Assembly (NCBI GenBank): GCA_944989445.1
Contig: CALYLW010001006.1
Coordinates: 107,124-171,123, forward strand
DNA: 64,000 nt
Direction of reading: 5' to 3'
Source of the DNA: Ampullaceana balthica
Lineage: Eukaryota; Mollusca; Gastropoda; Lymnaeidae
The notes below the pieces were generated by a model that was given only the letters and a program-made list of their open reading frames with translations, had not been told where the DNA came from and made no database searches. Shown in pieces: positions 34,322-46,861 of the stretch (position 1 is its first letter; every line of letters starts with the position of its first letter). A program made the position numbers and the translations under genes.

Positions 34322-34450
34322 TGTGACACACACGCACGCAAACAACACACACGTACACGCACACAAACACACACGCACACACACACACGCACACACACAC
34401 ACACACACACACAAACACGCATGCACACAAACACGCACACACACACACAA
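34322..34450. repeat. (CA)n microsatellite
   Basis: CA-rich run with CG interruptions. Cys/Val-rich and Thr/His-rich open frames over it are artefacts. Confidence 0.95.
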
Positions 34451-34845
34451 ATATTATGAATAAGAATGAAGTAAATCAAGAGATTACTTTTCAATTAATG
34501 TACACTTAGATACTGTTAGGCAAGACGAAGGGCGTAGCCACCAACATTTAATTAAGTTCAATCTATGTGTAATAAGAGTGTGTTGTTTAATTCTATTCCA
34601 CGCATTTTTACATAGTATGTATACGGGATATGAAATAGGGTCCCCCGCAAAATTTAAAAAAAAATAGGATTCCAAATCTATATGTGGGTCATTAATATTT
34701 TTTGTAATACGATTAGTCTACATCTATATATTAATGACGTAGCGAATTTTTAAAATAATAATCATATAGCATATTCCATAAATTATTTTAAAATCGGCAT
34801 TACAGTTTGTGTCTAGATCCATCCATCCGCTCGCAAAGTTTATAA

Positions 34846-35328
34846 TAATGCTTATGTAGGTCATACAATAATGTTTATGTAGGTCATACAAGAATGTTTA
34901 TGTAGGTCATACAATAATGTTTATGTAGGTCATACAATAATGTTTATGTAGGTCATACAATAATGTTTATGTAGGTCATACAATAATGTTTATGTAGGTC
35001 ATACAATAATGTTTATGTAGGTCATACAATAATGTTTATGTAGGTCATACAATAATGTTTATGTAGGTCATACAATAATGTTTATGTAGGTCATACAATA
35101 ATGTTTATGTAGGTCATACAATAATGTTTATGTAGGTCATACAATAATGTTTATGTAGGTCATACAATAATGTTTATGTAGGTCATACAATAATGTTTAT
35201 GTAGGTCATACAATAATGTTTATGTAGGTCATACAATAATGTTTATGTAGGTCATACAATAATGTTTATGTAGGTCATACAATATGTTTATGTAGGTCAT
35301 ACAATAATGCTTATGTAGGTCATACAAG
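34846..35328. repeat. 23-bp minisatellite, about 21 nearly identical copies
   Basis: Units AATAATGTTTATGTAGGTCA then TAC. Only about four units carry any difference, mostly at the array ends (GCTTATG, AAGAATG, one lost A), indicating recent homogenisation. Confidence 0.97.
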
Positions 35329-35339
35329 AAAAAGCGACA

Positions 35340-35815
35340 ATTTGAGCTCCTACTCCGAATGAATTGATACGAGGACTTCAATGCCATATAGTATTGTAAT
35401 ATGAGCCATCAAGTCTTGTACGCAAAATGTGTACTAGATTCATCCATCAACCCGTAGAAACGTAAGCAGAAAAAATTCAGCCAGCCAGAAACGGAAAGGT
35501 TCTGTCTTTTGTTTTATATCTATGTTTGGATAAATAGATGACTACATTATTGGAGAACATCATTTTGTGATCACCATTGAGATGTTGTTGTTGTTAAGTT
35601 CGGTTGACTCTATCTTTCGTTGCAGGTTACGATGACCAGTGCACAAAAACGTTGGACACATAATTCTTATGTTTTACTTTTAACCAAATATGAGTTTGTA
35701 TGATTTTAAATATTTGTTCAAGAAATTTATTAAGTCTCATATCCCCAGTCTCGGTTTTAGAAAAGGCTGCGGCTATTGGTAGTTGACTTCTAGAGAGCTA
35801 TTGGTACTCGACTAC
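35340..35815. other. Unassigned DNA
   Basis: Nothing recognised. Confidence 0.45.
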
Positions 35816-35819
35816 CAGT

Positions 35820-36425
35820 AGCCTAACCTTGACCCTAAAACTAAAAGCTCCAATTTAATTGTAATTATAAGAATGTTAAATTGATTTAAATAGATTTAGT
35901 TCCTGTATTAAAAATTTTGTTTTTCTATTTTAATGTATAAAATAGACAACTAACCCTAACCCAGACACTAAAACTAAAAGTTCTAATTTAATCGTAATTA
36001 CAAGAATTTATCTTATCTTATCTTATCTATACAGACGCTCCTTCTATGCAGAAGATAGTTGCGTCCACAGACCATGACAGATGATCTGTTGGCAAGTGAT
36101 GCAGCATTCACAGGCCACGGCTTTGTGGGTTCCACGCATTACCCAGCCGCCTAACTACATGTAGTTAGGTACCCATTCGGAGCGGGGTGACTCAGGGACG
36201 CCCTAGGCCCCGGGAACAAACCCTTGCCTTCACACGGATTCGAACCCGTGACCATCGGTACGACAGTCCAGTGCGCTGCCACTCGACCACAACGTCAATT
36301 TGAAATTGATATCATTAGTTTTAGTCCCTATATTATACATTTGTTTGTCTATTTTAATGTAAAAAATAGACAACTAACCCTAACCAAGACCCTAAAACTA
36401 AAAGATCTAATTTAATCGTAATTAA
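35820..36425. repeat. Dispersed direct repeat, 3 copies around a SINE
   Basis: A block with CAACTAACCCTAACC, CTAAAACTAAAAG and CTAATTTAATCGTAATTA occurs near 35823, 35946 and 36372; the last two flank a SINE insertion. Confidence 0.75.
36005..36297 (-). mobile_element. tRNA-derived SINE with (GATAA)n tail
   Basis: On the minus strand: GTGGTCGAGTGGCAGCGCAC (A-box region), CGGGTTCGAATCCGTG (B box), a body with GGGTACCTAACTACATGTAG, then CTTCTGCATAGAAGGAGCG and a GATAA repeat tail. Truncated tails of the same family lie at 14545-14600, 15365-15430 and 58333-58380. This is the only copy here with a recognisable head. Confidence 0.8.
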
Positions 36426-36429
36426 TGTT

Positions 36430-37005
36430 TTAGAATTTTTGTAAGAAAAGAAAAAAAAACTATTAGGCTCAGCCGAAAATCGAACCCATGATTGTTCTTC
36501 AACATTCAGTTCACCAGTCCAAATCTCTGTCATGAGACCAAGGAAGTTCGGTACATCTGGAGAATTTTAAAAGGCTATATTAGTAGCTATTTACTGTTCA
36601 TGTAATCCTATTGGATGCTATAAATAACTGACTACAAATAGCCTCAACGCAATTTAGGCATTTGGCTAAAATAATTAGGGTTTACAAATGACGAGTAAGA
36701 AAATGAGTGAATTGAATTAGTTAAGCCTGAGAAGCGCCCGCCCCACGTTTTTAGTAATATTACATCATAGTACTTGAGCATATAAGTTTGAAATTTTTAT
36801 CAATCCAGAAAAAGGTTTTTCCTTCACAATTCTGTGAAATAATTTTTTTTCTTCTTTTTAATCGGCTTATAAAAACGTGGTTTTTAAAAATCTTTTTTTT
36901 TACTTCTATTTATTATGTGTCTAGGGAGGATGTTCACTTGAAATAAATTCAACTCAATCACTTGTTGAAGCTTAACAACAATTCAATACGTGAACATGAA
37001 AATAC
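36430..37005. other. Unassigned DNA
   Basis: Contains a block near 36730-36890 (CGCCCGCCCCACGTTTTTAG, TTATAAAAACGTGGTTTTT) that recurs near 60780-60895, so a low-copy dispersed repeat. No gene seen. Confidence 0.5.
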
Positions 37006-37009
37006 AACT

Positions 37010-37185
37010 GTGTAACAAGCATGTCAATATGACAAGTAGTAAACAACAAGCATGTCAATATGTCAACAAGTGGTAAACAACAAACATGTCTATATGTCAA
37101 CAAGTGGTAAACGACAAACATGTCTATATGTAAACAAATGGTAAACAACAAGCATGTCTATATGTCAAAAAGTAGTAAACATGAA
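37010..37185. repeat. About 34-bp tandem repeat, 5 copies
   Basis: AACAAGCATGTCAATATG, TCAACAAGTGGTAAAC, with substitutions. Confidence 0.88.
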
Positions 37186-37199
37186 GCAAACAATACGTT

Positions 37200-38050
37200 A
37201 AACTCCCCAACCATTTATAATACAATTCTAGAGACCATTTTAAAAGTCTAGTGCTGAACTCATATTTATACAAACTTCTATAGAATATACTGAATAGTAT
37301 TACATTAGATATTAGATGGGAGACTTGAAGCGCAATCCATTAAGCTTGCAGAAGGCTGCGCCTCGACAAAGTAAACACCCAATCTCTACACCAAATCTGA
37401 ACAATCGAGAGCCTAATTAAAAATAACTCATTGCATAAACATAATATGCAACTATTTATAACACTTTGAAAAAAAAAGAGTATTAATTTGCAATAAATCA
37501 TCATGGTGTCTTTTTGGCATATGTCGATTCAATGTGGAAAAAGTGCTACCCATGAGGTTGCTCAAAATAGAAATTCACATGAGACAAATGAACTTGGTGA
37601 AAATCCCGGTTGTCCCCCCTAGTTCGATTGATTTCAGTGCAGTGGAAGCGAAGACAACAAACGGAGTATCGTCCTCTGACCTTATCTCCTGGAGTATTGA
37701 CAAACTCTGGGAAAGGTTCCCGCTCAATTAATCGTCTGATCAAGTCATGTTCGGGCACTTGGCTTTAATTAGTCGTGCGAGGAATCTCAAACTGACTAGT
37801 CTGGGTTTTTTTTCACTTGACATGGGGCGATCTGAAGTGAAACAGTCAAGTTGAATTGGTCGTTGCCGGAAAAATCCGTAATCAATCATTTTATTTGCTG
37901 ACCTCGTTTGACAATATCACAGTATTTCCATGCACTGGAAATGCCAAATGAAAATGTCAAAGTGTTTTCATACGCCTGTCCGGCCTGTGAGTGTGACAAT
38001 GTTTTTCGTTTGACACTGTCAATGTCAATACATTTTCTTATTTTTGTATT
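37200..38050. other. Unassigned DNA
   Basis: Overlapping open frames on both strands at 37534-37758 have no domain and no convincing splice context. Confidence 0.45.
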
Positions 38051-38054
38051 ACCG

Positions 38055-38938
38055 TATATACTCCTTCTACAGACGATTTTTTGGACAAAATCTAGGGGTG
38101 AAGTTTGGGGGGTCGGCTTACGAGCGGGTCATAGGTGATTTCTGCATGTACATTTAATATCGGTGTTGTTATTTTAGATCATCAAGGTCCTTGTCGACAT
38201 TCTACAAGATTCGACTGCTCTACCAGAAGTCATAAAATATTATTAAACATCTGCATTTACCTTATTTATGAATTTTATTTATTTTTGTGAATGTTTTAAT
38301 AAATGTTTTACCAATTTTGTTTTCAACTACGAATTTTAATGTACGCGCTTTCGCCACTGTTTACCAAAGAAAAAAAAACACAAAACAAAACAAAAATACC
38401 GGTAACTCTTGCCTAACAAAGAGCACAAAGACAAAAAATGGGTAGTACAAAGTACTAAGAAATACAAAGGTATTGTAGCATAATGCCCGATTTAGCTTTT
38501 AGTTTTTAAGGAAGGTGTACCATTCAGTTTACGCTTCCTATTATTTTTTGGGGTCGGCTTACGAGCAGGTTTCACAATTTTTAAATCCCTTATATTAACT
38601 TCACCGTCTTGTCTCTCTCTGTATGTCTATCTCTCTCTCTCTCTCTCTATGTAGCCGTATGCTATTGTTGACATCTACGTGTCACTGGAGTTCACCTCAG
38701 CCATCGATAACCGTATCCCCGTGTTTTACAGCAAGGAATGTGTTCAGTCAGTTTCAGTCTGTAAATGTTTGTCGCGCGGTAGGTATTATATTGAACATAA
38801 TCAATACTTATAGTTATGTCTTATATATAAGGGATTTATAGTAAAAAAATTTGTTTTAACGGTTTGTTTAATTATACTATTCTCTTCCAAAAGAGTGGGG
38901 GTCGGCTTATGAACTAAAGGGCTATAGAAGGAGTATAA
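38055..38938. mobile_element. Inverted-repeat element with nested AAATCCC copy
   Basis: Left end TATACTCCTTCTACAGACGA leading to GGGGTCGGCTTACGAGC; right end, reverse-complemented, TATACTCCTTCTATAGCCC leading to CATAAGCCGACCCCC. The superfamily is not assigned. An AAATCCC element sits between the ends. Confidence 0.55.
38583..38870 (+). mobile_element. Short AAATCCC-family element
   Basis: AAATCCCTTATATTAACTTC at the left and ATATATAAGGGATTTATAG at the right, about 290 bp. The hairpin core has been lost in an internal deletion. Confidence 0.8.
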
Positions 38939-38996
38939 ACGATATATGATAATGTGAAAGATTTTACTTGTTTTGTTCTCACCTGAAAATGTCAAG

Positions 38997-39508
38997 GTTT
39001 TTGCTTTTTCACACTTGACAATGTCAAGTTAGTGTCTTGTTCTGGTCTCACCTGACAATGTCAAGTTAGTGTCTTGTTCTGGTCTCACCTGACAATGTCA
39101 AGTTAGTGTCTTGTTCTGGTCTCACCTGACAATGTCAAGTTAGTGTCTTGTTCTGGTCTCACCTGACAATGTCAAGTTAGTGTCTTGTTCTGGTCTCACC
39201 TGACAATGTCAAGTTAGTGTCTTGTTCTGGTCTCACCTGACAATGTCAAGTTAGTGTCTTGTTCTGGTCTCACCTGACAATGTCAAGTTAGTGTCTTGTT
39301 CTGGTCTCACCTGACAATGTCAAGTTAGTGTCTTGTTCTGGTCTCACCTGACAATGTCAAGTTAGTGTCTTATTCTGGTCTCACCTGACAATGTCAAGTT
39401 AGTGTCTTGTTCTGGTCTCACCTGACAATGTCAAGTTAGTGTCTTGTTCTGGTCTCACCTGACAATGTCAAGTTAGTGACTTGTTCTGGTCTCACCTGAC
39501 AATGTCAT
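38997..39508. repeat. 37-bp minisatellite, about 13 copies
   Basis: Units TCTCACCTGACAATGTCAAG then TTAGTGTCTTGTTCTGG, almost identical. Similar GACAATGTCAAG words occur singly upstream (37985-38030), a possible seed. Confidence 0.96.
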
Positions 39509-39509
39509 G

Positions 39510-41645
39510 GTATTTTTTGTTATATTATTACCTGACATGTCGTAATATGCCATAGTTACCAAGTGTCTAATATCTAGGATCTTTCTAAAACTCTCTTTTG
39601 GTTTTGGTTTTAATTATTCCAAAATAAGAGATGGGTGCTTCTGTTACTGTTAGAATCAAACAAACACGTATTATAGGCCAATACAAACATATTTAGGCAA
39701 ACACATTCTATCGACGTTTCCTCCTAACTTAATCCTTGTAATATAGTATGTAAAACACATTAGGTATTCCAATCTTTATAAAGGCCACGTGCTTTCCTCT
39801 ACAGCACCGAGAAACCTGATGTCGCTAATGGTAACCGAAATAGATCATCTTTGTCACGAATATGATGGAAAAAATTTTTAAAATGATATTCCAACTGTAA
39901 TGAAAAAAAATTGTTGAAAATTCCTTTTTTAAAATATGTTTATACTCAACATTACTGACACATTGAAATGTTTGTTTCTTAAACATTCAGAATTCACTGT
40001 TATTGCCAATAATAACATTTGACCCCAAAATCTTTAGCTATCATATTCATATAACTAAAATATCGTGGTAAAACCATGAACTAAATGTTACACAGTATAT
40101 GTAGAGCTCATGTAGCGAGAATACATGATTCAATGCGTTGTGAACATTTTTTGATAAACACTATAATTTCTCATAAATGTCTGTCACGGCACACTGTACG
40201 TGTGATATAAAGTAGAGATGTGTGTACCAAAACACTTTCTAGAAATATTGTAAAGTAAAATTGTGTATAACTTAACAATAGAAGAGATGTTAATTAAATA
40301 TTTGTGTAAGAATGAACTTACTAGTAGTGAGTAAAATTAAGGAAGTATGGAACAAAACGCTTGCAGTGATGTAAAGTAAACATCTGTCTTCCATATTTGT
40401 CATGTCATCTTAATATTAATTTTTAAAAAATTACTTCGCCTGTGGAGTCATATTTTCAGCTCAATGGTATAAAAGAAACGGGTAAAATGAGATGAAAGAT
40501 TCAATATGAAATCAAAGCGGCGAATGAAATTACTAAAAAATAGACGCAATAAATAACAGAATCTTTTCAAATGTAATATGGAAATAAATACTGAGCAAAC
40601 TGGCAGATAAACATTGTTACATGAAGACAAAACAATTATCTATAGAGAACATTATAAAATAATGCTTATGGCCGCTCAACCTGGGGAAAGCGCATTGACA
40701 CACATCTCAGAACAAAACCCCCCAAAAAAACTTTCAGGAAACGAAGCTGTCGATTGCAGATAATGTGAGTGTTGTGAAGAGAGTAAGTGAAGATACAAAA
40801 GCAAGGAGAACAAAATAACTGTTTATAATTGCTGCTTACGATTTTAAGAATAAACTTTCACAATAAAATAATATCTTACACGAATTTTTACAAAGGTCTG
40901 ACAAAACCGATAACCGTATTCCAACACAAATTTAAATCAATATTAAGATTATTTCTACTTAAATTTGTTTTAAATTAAAACATCACAAACCGTTGTTGAA
41001 ATTTTGTGTCATAAATTGGGTGGCTTTGAAAAAACAAAATAACCAACTTAACGTAAAGACTAAGAGATTGTTTTTATTTTATCAACACCTTAACGCTAGA
41101 CGAAAACTAAAGCTGATACGCAGAAAAAAAATATATTTAAAATCAATGTTCTCTAAATATAGATCTTTGGATTTGTTTTTCTTAAAATTAAAAAAACAAT
41201 TATTTATAAAAAAAAGTGTTTTAAAACTATATTTTTAGTTTATTATATCTCTTTTACGAGACTTCATACAGTAAATTAAATGAATGCACAAAGCACTTTT
41301 CACCCATGTGTGTTTTAAAATGTCAACCACTCATAAAATGTTTTCACATGAACGCTTTCGTTAACCAACATTGCCTTTCACGGTGCTGTTTTTATTGAAC
41401 ATACTTTGGCGCTAAAGAAATTTGCAGGATACAAAAACACAAAAATCTATACACTTTCGAAAATATGGGTTTTAAACACTGATTAAGTAGAGCTTGAGGA
41501 GATCAGCTGTATTTTATATTCTGAATTTTTAAAAACTGCATTTTTTCTTTGATGACTTCGAAAGCCGCATTCCGTCTAGACAATGTGTTTTTTAACATTT
41601 CAGTTTTATAAATATTTTGATCAACCAGAGTAATACTTGATAATG
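39510..41645. other. Unassigned AT-rich DNA
   Basis: No gene supported. The 81-codon Lys/Leu/Phe-rich frame at 40993-41238 reflects A/T content. Confidence 0.45.
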
Positions 41646-41649
41646 ACAG

Positions 41650-44292
41650 TAGTGCTCTACGTGACATCTCAAGTAGTGCTCTAAGGGACATCTCAAGTAG
41701 TGTTCTCATGGACATCTCAAGTAGTGCTCTCATGGACATCTCAAGTGGTGTTCTCAGGTACATCTCAAGTAGTGTTCTCAGGGACATCTCAAGTAGTGTT
41801 CTCATGGACAAGTCAAGTAGTGCTCTCATGGACATCTCAAGTAGTGCTCTCATGGACATCTCAAGTAGTGTTCTCATGGACATCTCAAGTAATGCTCTCA
41901 GGGACATCTCAAGTAGTGCTCTCATGGACATCTCAAGTAGTGCTCTCATGGACATCTAAAGTAGTGCTCTCATGGACATCTCAAGTAGATCTCTCAGGGA
42001 CATCTCAAGTAGTGCTCTCATGGACATCTCAAGTAGAGCTCTCAGGGACATCTCAAGTAGTGCTATCAGGGACATCTCAAGTAGTGCTCTACGTGACATC
42101 TCAAGTAGTGCTCTAAGGGACATCTCAAGTAGTGTTCTCATGGACATCTCAAGTAGTGCTCTCATGGACATCTCAAGTGGTGTTCTCAGGGACATCTCAA
42201 GTAGTGCTCTCATGGACATCTCAAGTAGTTTTCTCATGGACATCTCAAGTAATGCGCTCAGGGACATCTCAAGTAGTGCTCTCATGGACATCTCAAGTAG
42301 TGCTCTCAGGGACATCTCAAGTAGTGCTCTCATGGACATCTCAAGTGGTGTTCTCAGGGACATCTCAAGTAGTGCTCTAAGGGACATCTCAAGTAGAGCT
42401 CTCAGGGACATCTCAAGTAATGCTCTCAGGGACATCTCAAGTAGTGCTCTCATGGACATCTCAAGTAGTGCTCTCATGGACATCTCAAGTAGTGCTCTCA
42501 TGGACATCTAAAGTAGTGCTGTCAGGGACATCTCAAGTAGTGCTCTAAGGGACATCTCAAGTATAGCTCTCAGGGACATCTCAAGTAGTGCTCTCAGGGA
42601 CATCTAAAGTAGTGCTCTCATGGACATCTCAAGTAGTGCTCTCATGGACATCTCAAGTAGTGCTCTCAGGGACATCTCAAGTAGTGCTCTCAGGGACATC
42701 TCAAGTAGTGCTCTCAGGGACATCTAAAGTAGTATTCTCAGGGACATCTCAAGTAGTGCTCTCATGGACATCTCAAGTAATGCTCTCAGGGACATCTCAA
42801 GTAGTGCTCTCAGGGACATCTCAAGTAGTGCTCTCAGGGACATCTAAAGTAGTGCTCTCAGGGACATCTCAAGTAGTGCTCTCAGGGACAACTAAAGTAG
42901 TGCTCTCAGGGACATCTCAAGTAGTGCCCTCAGGGACATCTCAAGTAGTGCTCTCAGGGACATCTCAAGTAGTGCTCTCAGGGACATCTCAAGTAGTGCT
43001 CTCATGGACATCTCAAGTAGTGCTCTCATGGACATCTCAAGTAGTGCTCTCATGGACATCTAAAGTAGTGCTCTCAGGGACATCTCAAGTAGTGCTCTAA
43101 GGGACATCTCAAGTAGAGCTCTCAGGGACATCTCAAGTAGTGGTCTCAAGGACATCAAAAGTAGTGCTCTCAGGGACATCTCAAGTAGTGCTCTCAGGGA
43201 CATCTCAAGTAGTGCTCTCATGGACATCTATAGTAGTGCTCTCAGGGACATCTCAAGTAGTGCTCTCATGGACATCTCAATTAATGCTCTCAGGGAAATC
43301 TCAAGTAGTGCTCTCAGGGACATCTCAAGTAGTGCTCTCACGGACATCTAAAGTAGTGCTCTCAGGGACATCTCAAGTAGTGCTCTCAGGGACAACTAAA
43401 GTAGTGCTCTCAGGGACATCTCAAGTAGTGCTCTCATGGACATCTCAGGTAGTGCTCTCAGGGACATTCTCAAGTAGTGCTCTCAGGGACATCTCAAGTA
43501 GTGCTATCAGGGACATCTCAAGTAGTGCTCTCTGTGACATCTCACGTAGTGCTCTAAGGGACATCTCAAGTAAAGCTCTCAGGGACATCTCATGTAGTGC
43601 TCTCATGGACATCTCAAGTAGTGCTCTCAGGGACATCTCAAGTAGAGCTCTCAGGGACATTTCAAGTAGAGCTCTCAGGGAAATCTCAAGTAGTGCTCTC
43701 ATGGACATCTCAAGTAGTGCTCTCAGGGACATCTCAAGTAGATCTCTCAGGGACATCTCAAGTAGTGCTCTCATGGACATCTCAAGTAGAGCTCTCAGGG
43801 ACATCTCAAGTAGTGCTATCAGGGACATCTCAAGTAGTGCTCTAAGGTACATCTCAAGTAGAGCTCTCAGGGACATCTCAAGTAGAGCTCTCAGGGACAT
43901 CTCAAATAGTGCTCTCATGGACATCTCAAGTAGTGTTCTCATGGACATCTCAAGTAGTGCTCATATGGACATGTCAAGTAGTGCTCTCAGGGACATCTAA
44001 AGTAGTGCTCCCAGGGACATCTCAAGTAGTGCTCTCATGGACATCTCAAGTAGTGCTCTCATGGACATCTCAAGTAGAGCTCTCATGGACATCTCAAGTA
44101 GTGCTCTCATGGACATCTCAAGTAGTGCTCTCATGGGACATCTCAAGTAGTGCTCTCATGGACATCTCAAGTAGTGCTCTCATGGACATCTCAAGTAGTG
44201 CTCTCAGGGACATCTCAAGTAGTGCTCTCATGGACATCTCAAGTAGAGCTCTCAGGGACATCTCAAGTAGTGCTCTCATGGACATCTCAAGG
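41650..44292. repeat. 24-bp satellite, about 110 copies
   Basis: 2.6 kb of AGTAGTGCTCTCATGGACAT then CTCA, with GGGACATC, AGAGCTC, GTTCTC and CTAAGG subtypes mixed and occasional frame-shifting single-base changes. An eight-codon period leaves open frames on both strands up to 286 codons (SSALMDIS on plus, MSMRALLE on minus). None is considered coding. Confidence 0.97.
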
Positions 44293-44610
44293 ATGTTATA
44301 TTTTATTATTTATCAATTTAGATTTCTATTGGACATTCAATAAGAACTCAAATTTGTAGATACAATATATTAAAATGTGTTTTAGTAACATTCTTGGAAT
44401 TCGTGTTTTATAATGGACATATACTTAAGGTAATTTAACGTTCTGAATTAGATGTAAATGAGCAGATTTGTACAGAATGAAGCATATAATTCATATAATG
44501 AACAACTTTCAATGGCGGCTCTATCAGACTCTTGCAACTGTGAAGTCATCCAGTTCTAAGGCTCAGAAATTCGAATCTGAAGGATATCCACCATAAGATA
44601 GATTATAGAT

Positions 44611-44823
44611 CAACGGTGGCCAAACCGCAGCTCGCGAGCCGCGTGCGGCTCTTCTGTGTTCACATTGCGGCTTGCGTACGATTTATGAAAGATATGTTAA
44701 TAGACGGATTCCTAAAATATTTGCAAGCCAGTTTTAATGACTCTTAGGGCTTTAATGCGGCTCGCAAAAATGTGTAAATATTTTTTAAATGGCTCTCATT
44801 TACTAGAGGTCTGGCCACCCATG
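44611..44823. mobile_element. hAT MITE, 213 bp
   Basis: Ends CAACGGTGGCCAAACC and, reverse-complemented, CATGGGTGGCCAGACC, with GCGGCTCGC repeats inside. Flanking octamers TTATAGAT and GTATAGAT agree at 7 of 8. Confidence 0.8.
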
Positions 44824-44899
44824 GTATAGATTATACATTATTTCATCTATGTAAATAGTAAGTCAAATAAGATTTTATTTATTTATTATATATTTAATA

Positions 44900-44962
44900 A
44901 ATTCAACATTCACTTTTGTATTGATAAATTAATAAATTAATAAATTAATAAATTAATAAAGC
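44900..44962. repeat. AATAAATT microsatellite
   Basis: Repeated TAATAAAT units. Flanking 44830-45278 is AT-rich with nothing else seen. Confidence 0.85.
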
Positions 44963-45278
44963 TTTAATTTATTGTTTTATTCACACTATTCGTTCGTGTA
45001 TAAATCTTGTACTTTATTCAAGTGTCAACAAAAGTAAATTCTTATCAAATTTAAAAACGAGAAAAAAACTAACAATTTAAATAAAGAGTGAAAGGGACAG
45101 AATCACGACAAATGAGTTTACTTCATAGGTCATATCCGGGGATATTGGCTGAGAGCAACTCGTATTACAGTACACGTGCGGCCGGATGGTCAAACAAACC
45201 GGGATCGTAACATAACAAAAACACATGCACGGACACAGACTCAATGAGACGTCGTTTAAGAAACAATAAATAAAACTC

Positions 45279-45416
45279 ACAAACACACACACACACAAAC
45301 ACACAAATCCACACACACACAAACACACACACACACAAACACACACACAAACACACACACACACAAACACACAAACACACACACACACAAACACACACAC
45401 ACATACAAACACACAA

Positions 45417-45447
<31 letters not shown>

Positions 45448-45451
45448 CACA
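45279..45451. repeat. (CA)n / ACACAA microsatellite
   Basis: CA run regularly broken by AA. Cys-Val open frames on the minus strand are artefacts. Confidence 0.96.
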
Positions 45452-45454
45452 TGT

Positions 45455-45842
45455 AGTTGAGACATGTTAGTGTCGTGTTAAAGTATGTCTGGGAGTATTC
45501 ATTTAAATTAATTGGAGCACCACCAAGCCACCATTCCCCACCCAGATGTTAGAGATTGGAAAGGAAATGAGGCAGGCTGTAAAACAAGATCATAAAACGG
45601 AAAATGTGGAAAGTGCGAGGAGCGGGGGGCAATAAATGACATGATGGATTTAAGAAAGGGGCGGTAATGAATAAATAAGTCCGGAAAATGAGAGAAGATT
45701 CGAATATAAGTTCGGGATCGAGAAGATGACCCTGAAAGTTCTAGATCTATGTGTGTGACGCAGCTATTCAATTCATGTCGGAGTTTTTCAACACTCCACA
45801 AAACTTAACTTTTGTTTTACAAATTATTTCATCTTTATTCCA
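45455..45842. other. Unassigned DNA
   Basis: Nothing recognised. Confidence 0.45.
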
Positions 45843-45844
45843 CA

Positions 45845-46283
45845 CATCAATGGTTGGTACACATCAATGGTTGGTAATCATCAATGGTTGGTACACATCA
45901 ATGGTTGGTACACATCAATGGTTGGTACACATCAATGGTTGGTACACATCAATGGTTGGTACACATCAATGGTTGGTACACATCAATGGTTGGTACACAT
46001 CAATGGTTGGTACACATCAATGGTTGGTACACATCAATGGTTGGTACACATCAATGGTTGGTACACATCAATGGTTGGTACACATCAATGGTTGGTACAC
46101 ATCAATGGTTGGTACACATCAATGGTTGGTACACATCAATGGTTGGTACACATCAATGGTTGGTACACATCAATGGTTGGTACACATCAATGGTTGGTAC
46201 ACATCAATGGTTGGTACACATCAATGGTTGGTACACATCAATGGTTGGTACACATCAATGGTTGGTACACATCAATGGTTGGT
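45845..46283. repeat. 17-bp minisatellite, about 26 copies, almost perfect
   Basis: CACATCAATGGTTGGTA repeated with a single visible variant (AATCATC for CACATC in the third unit). All three plus frames are open and read the same residues. Confidence 0.98.
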
Positions 46284-46623
46284 CTGCCTTCGTCGCCACT
46301 CAGCATTATTGTATTAATTCCATGAAACAAATCGTTGAGATAAAGCCTAGGCCCCCACCCCAAATTATTGATATATCCTATAAATTAACCCTCTGTTTAT
46401 TCATTACTCCTAACCTTTGATTTGTAGATCTTTGTCGTCACAGTTTATTTTAAATTTATTATATCATTATAAATGATATGATTTGTCCTAACAGTTGTTA
46501 CCTATAAAGTGCGCTGTAAAAGGCATCGCCAAATTATAGAATGCGACATTTACTGACTTGCGTCCGATGGTCAATTGTAAGGCTACCAACAGGATGAATA
46601 CAGGTCGAGTTCAGTGGGAGAAG

Positions 46624-46629
<6 letters not shown>

Positions 46630-46679
<50 letters not shown>

Positions 46680-46689
46680 ATATATATAA
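46630..46689. repeat. (TA)n microsatellite
   Basis: About 60 bp of TA with one TTTA interruption. The surrounding 46290-46860 has no recognised features. Confidence 0.95.
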
Positions 46690-46861
46690 TTCACTTAAAT
46701 GGACATGTGCAAAAAAAAAGAGCATGATGAATGAACCCCGCTGGGGTCGAAAGATCACAGTGGGCAAGCGAAGTAGAATGAAAAGACAACAAAATTTAAA
46801 ATTTTAAAAAAATAATACTAAAAAAGGGGCTGGGGTGGGGGTGACAACAATTTTTCTTGCG

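Noticed and set aside
35940..36390. Telomere-like CTAACCCTAACC words
   Set aside because: Only one or two units in a dispersed direct repeat, not an interstitial telomere array.
37534..37758. Possible host exon (open on both strands, candidate donor and acceptor words)
   Set aside because: No recognised domain, weak polypyrimidine tract, and phases cannot be tied to any neighbouring exon.
40993..41238. 81-codon basic protein
   Set aside because: Composition is what A/T-rich DNA gives by chance; no motif or context.
41503..44359. Many long open frames on both strands, up to 286 codons
   Set aside because: All follow the 24-bp period of the satellite; open on both strands at once, with residues dictated by the repeat.
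34309..45465. Cys-Val rich proteins at 34309-34494 and 45077-45465
   Set aside because: Translations of (CA)n microsatellites.
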